From CAYLLN01 sp036496265 (lineage in GTDB: Bacteria > Planctomycetota > Planctomycetia > Pirellulales > Pirellulaceae), in NCBI GenBank assembly GCA_036496265.1, contig DASXLL010000103.1, forward strand, positions 1-12,375: a stretch of 12,375 bases of DNA, given 5' to 3'. Position 1 is the stretch's first letter. Every line of letters begins with the position of its first letter. Both the position numbers and the translations under genes were made by a program. The notes beneath the pieces were generated by a model. That model saw only the letters and a list, made by a program, of their open reading frames with translations, did not search any database and was not told where the DNA came from. Shown piece by piece: positions 12,283-12,375 of this stretch.

Positions 12283-12375
12283 AAAGCACCACCAGCGACC
12301 GTCACAACCAATCAATTGACGGAACCAAATAGCCACAAAAAACACAAAAAAGGCGCGAAAAACTAAACTCCTCTT

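Overview
The window looks like chromosomal DNA of a planctomycete, probably of the Pirellula/Rhodopirellula side of the phylum. This rests on gene content, not on a search: a 3' remnant of a Rhodopirellula-type (ISAzo13 family) transposase, a divergent phosphoglycerate kinase, an Obg GTPase and a type III pantothenate kinase with planctomycete-looking deviations, an exported protein with prenyltransferase/squalene-oxidase-like repeats, an exported protein of about 30% cysteine, and many intergenic hairpin repeats. Base composition is moderately GC-rich throughout, with no obvious compositional island.

Layout. Positions 1-610 are a decayed mobile-element zone: the tail of an ISAzo13-type transposase (+), a small two-TM membrane protein (-) whose 3' end runs into it, and a 24-codon piece resembling a transposase C-terminus (-). 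Positions 620-2661 (-) hold a GMC oxidoreductase translationally coupled to a gluconate 2-dehydrogenase subunit 3-like protein. Diverging from it with almost no spacer, 2696-4393 (+) hold a dihydroorotate dehydrogenase-family flavoprotein and a nucleotidyltransferase-fold protein, ended by a hairpin. Positions 4561-5049 (-) encode the cysteine-rich exported protein. Positions 5474-9093 (-) hold a housekeeping run in the order rpmA, obgE, coaX, pgk-like. A strong intrinsic terminator separates rpmA from obgE; obgE and coaX overlap by ATGA; a hairpin repeat sits between coaX and pgk. Positions 9214-10332 (-) encode an exported protein of unknown function. Positions 10887-12242 (+) encode the exported prenyltransferase-repeat protein, divergent from it across a gap of about 550 bp.

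How the genes relate. The GMC/subunit 3 pair is a plausible redox module lacking its usual cytochrome subunit in this window. The rpmA-obgE neighbourhood is a conserved ribosome-assembly association, but rplU is absent beside rpmA. The coaX and pgk-like genes are probably co-transcribed with obgE, without an evident functional link. I see no defence system, CRISPR array, tRNA or rRNA. The most unusual items are the cysteine-rich duplicated protein, the active-site departures in the PGK-like, CoaX and Obg proteins, and the hairpin repeats that abut the ribosome binding sites of pgk and rpmA.
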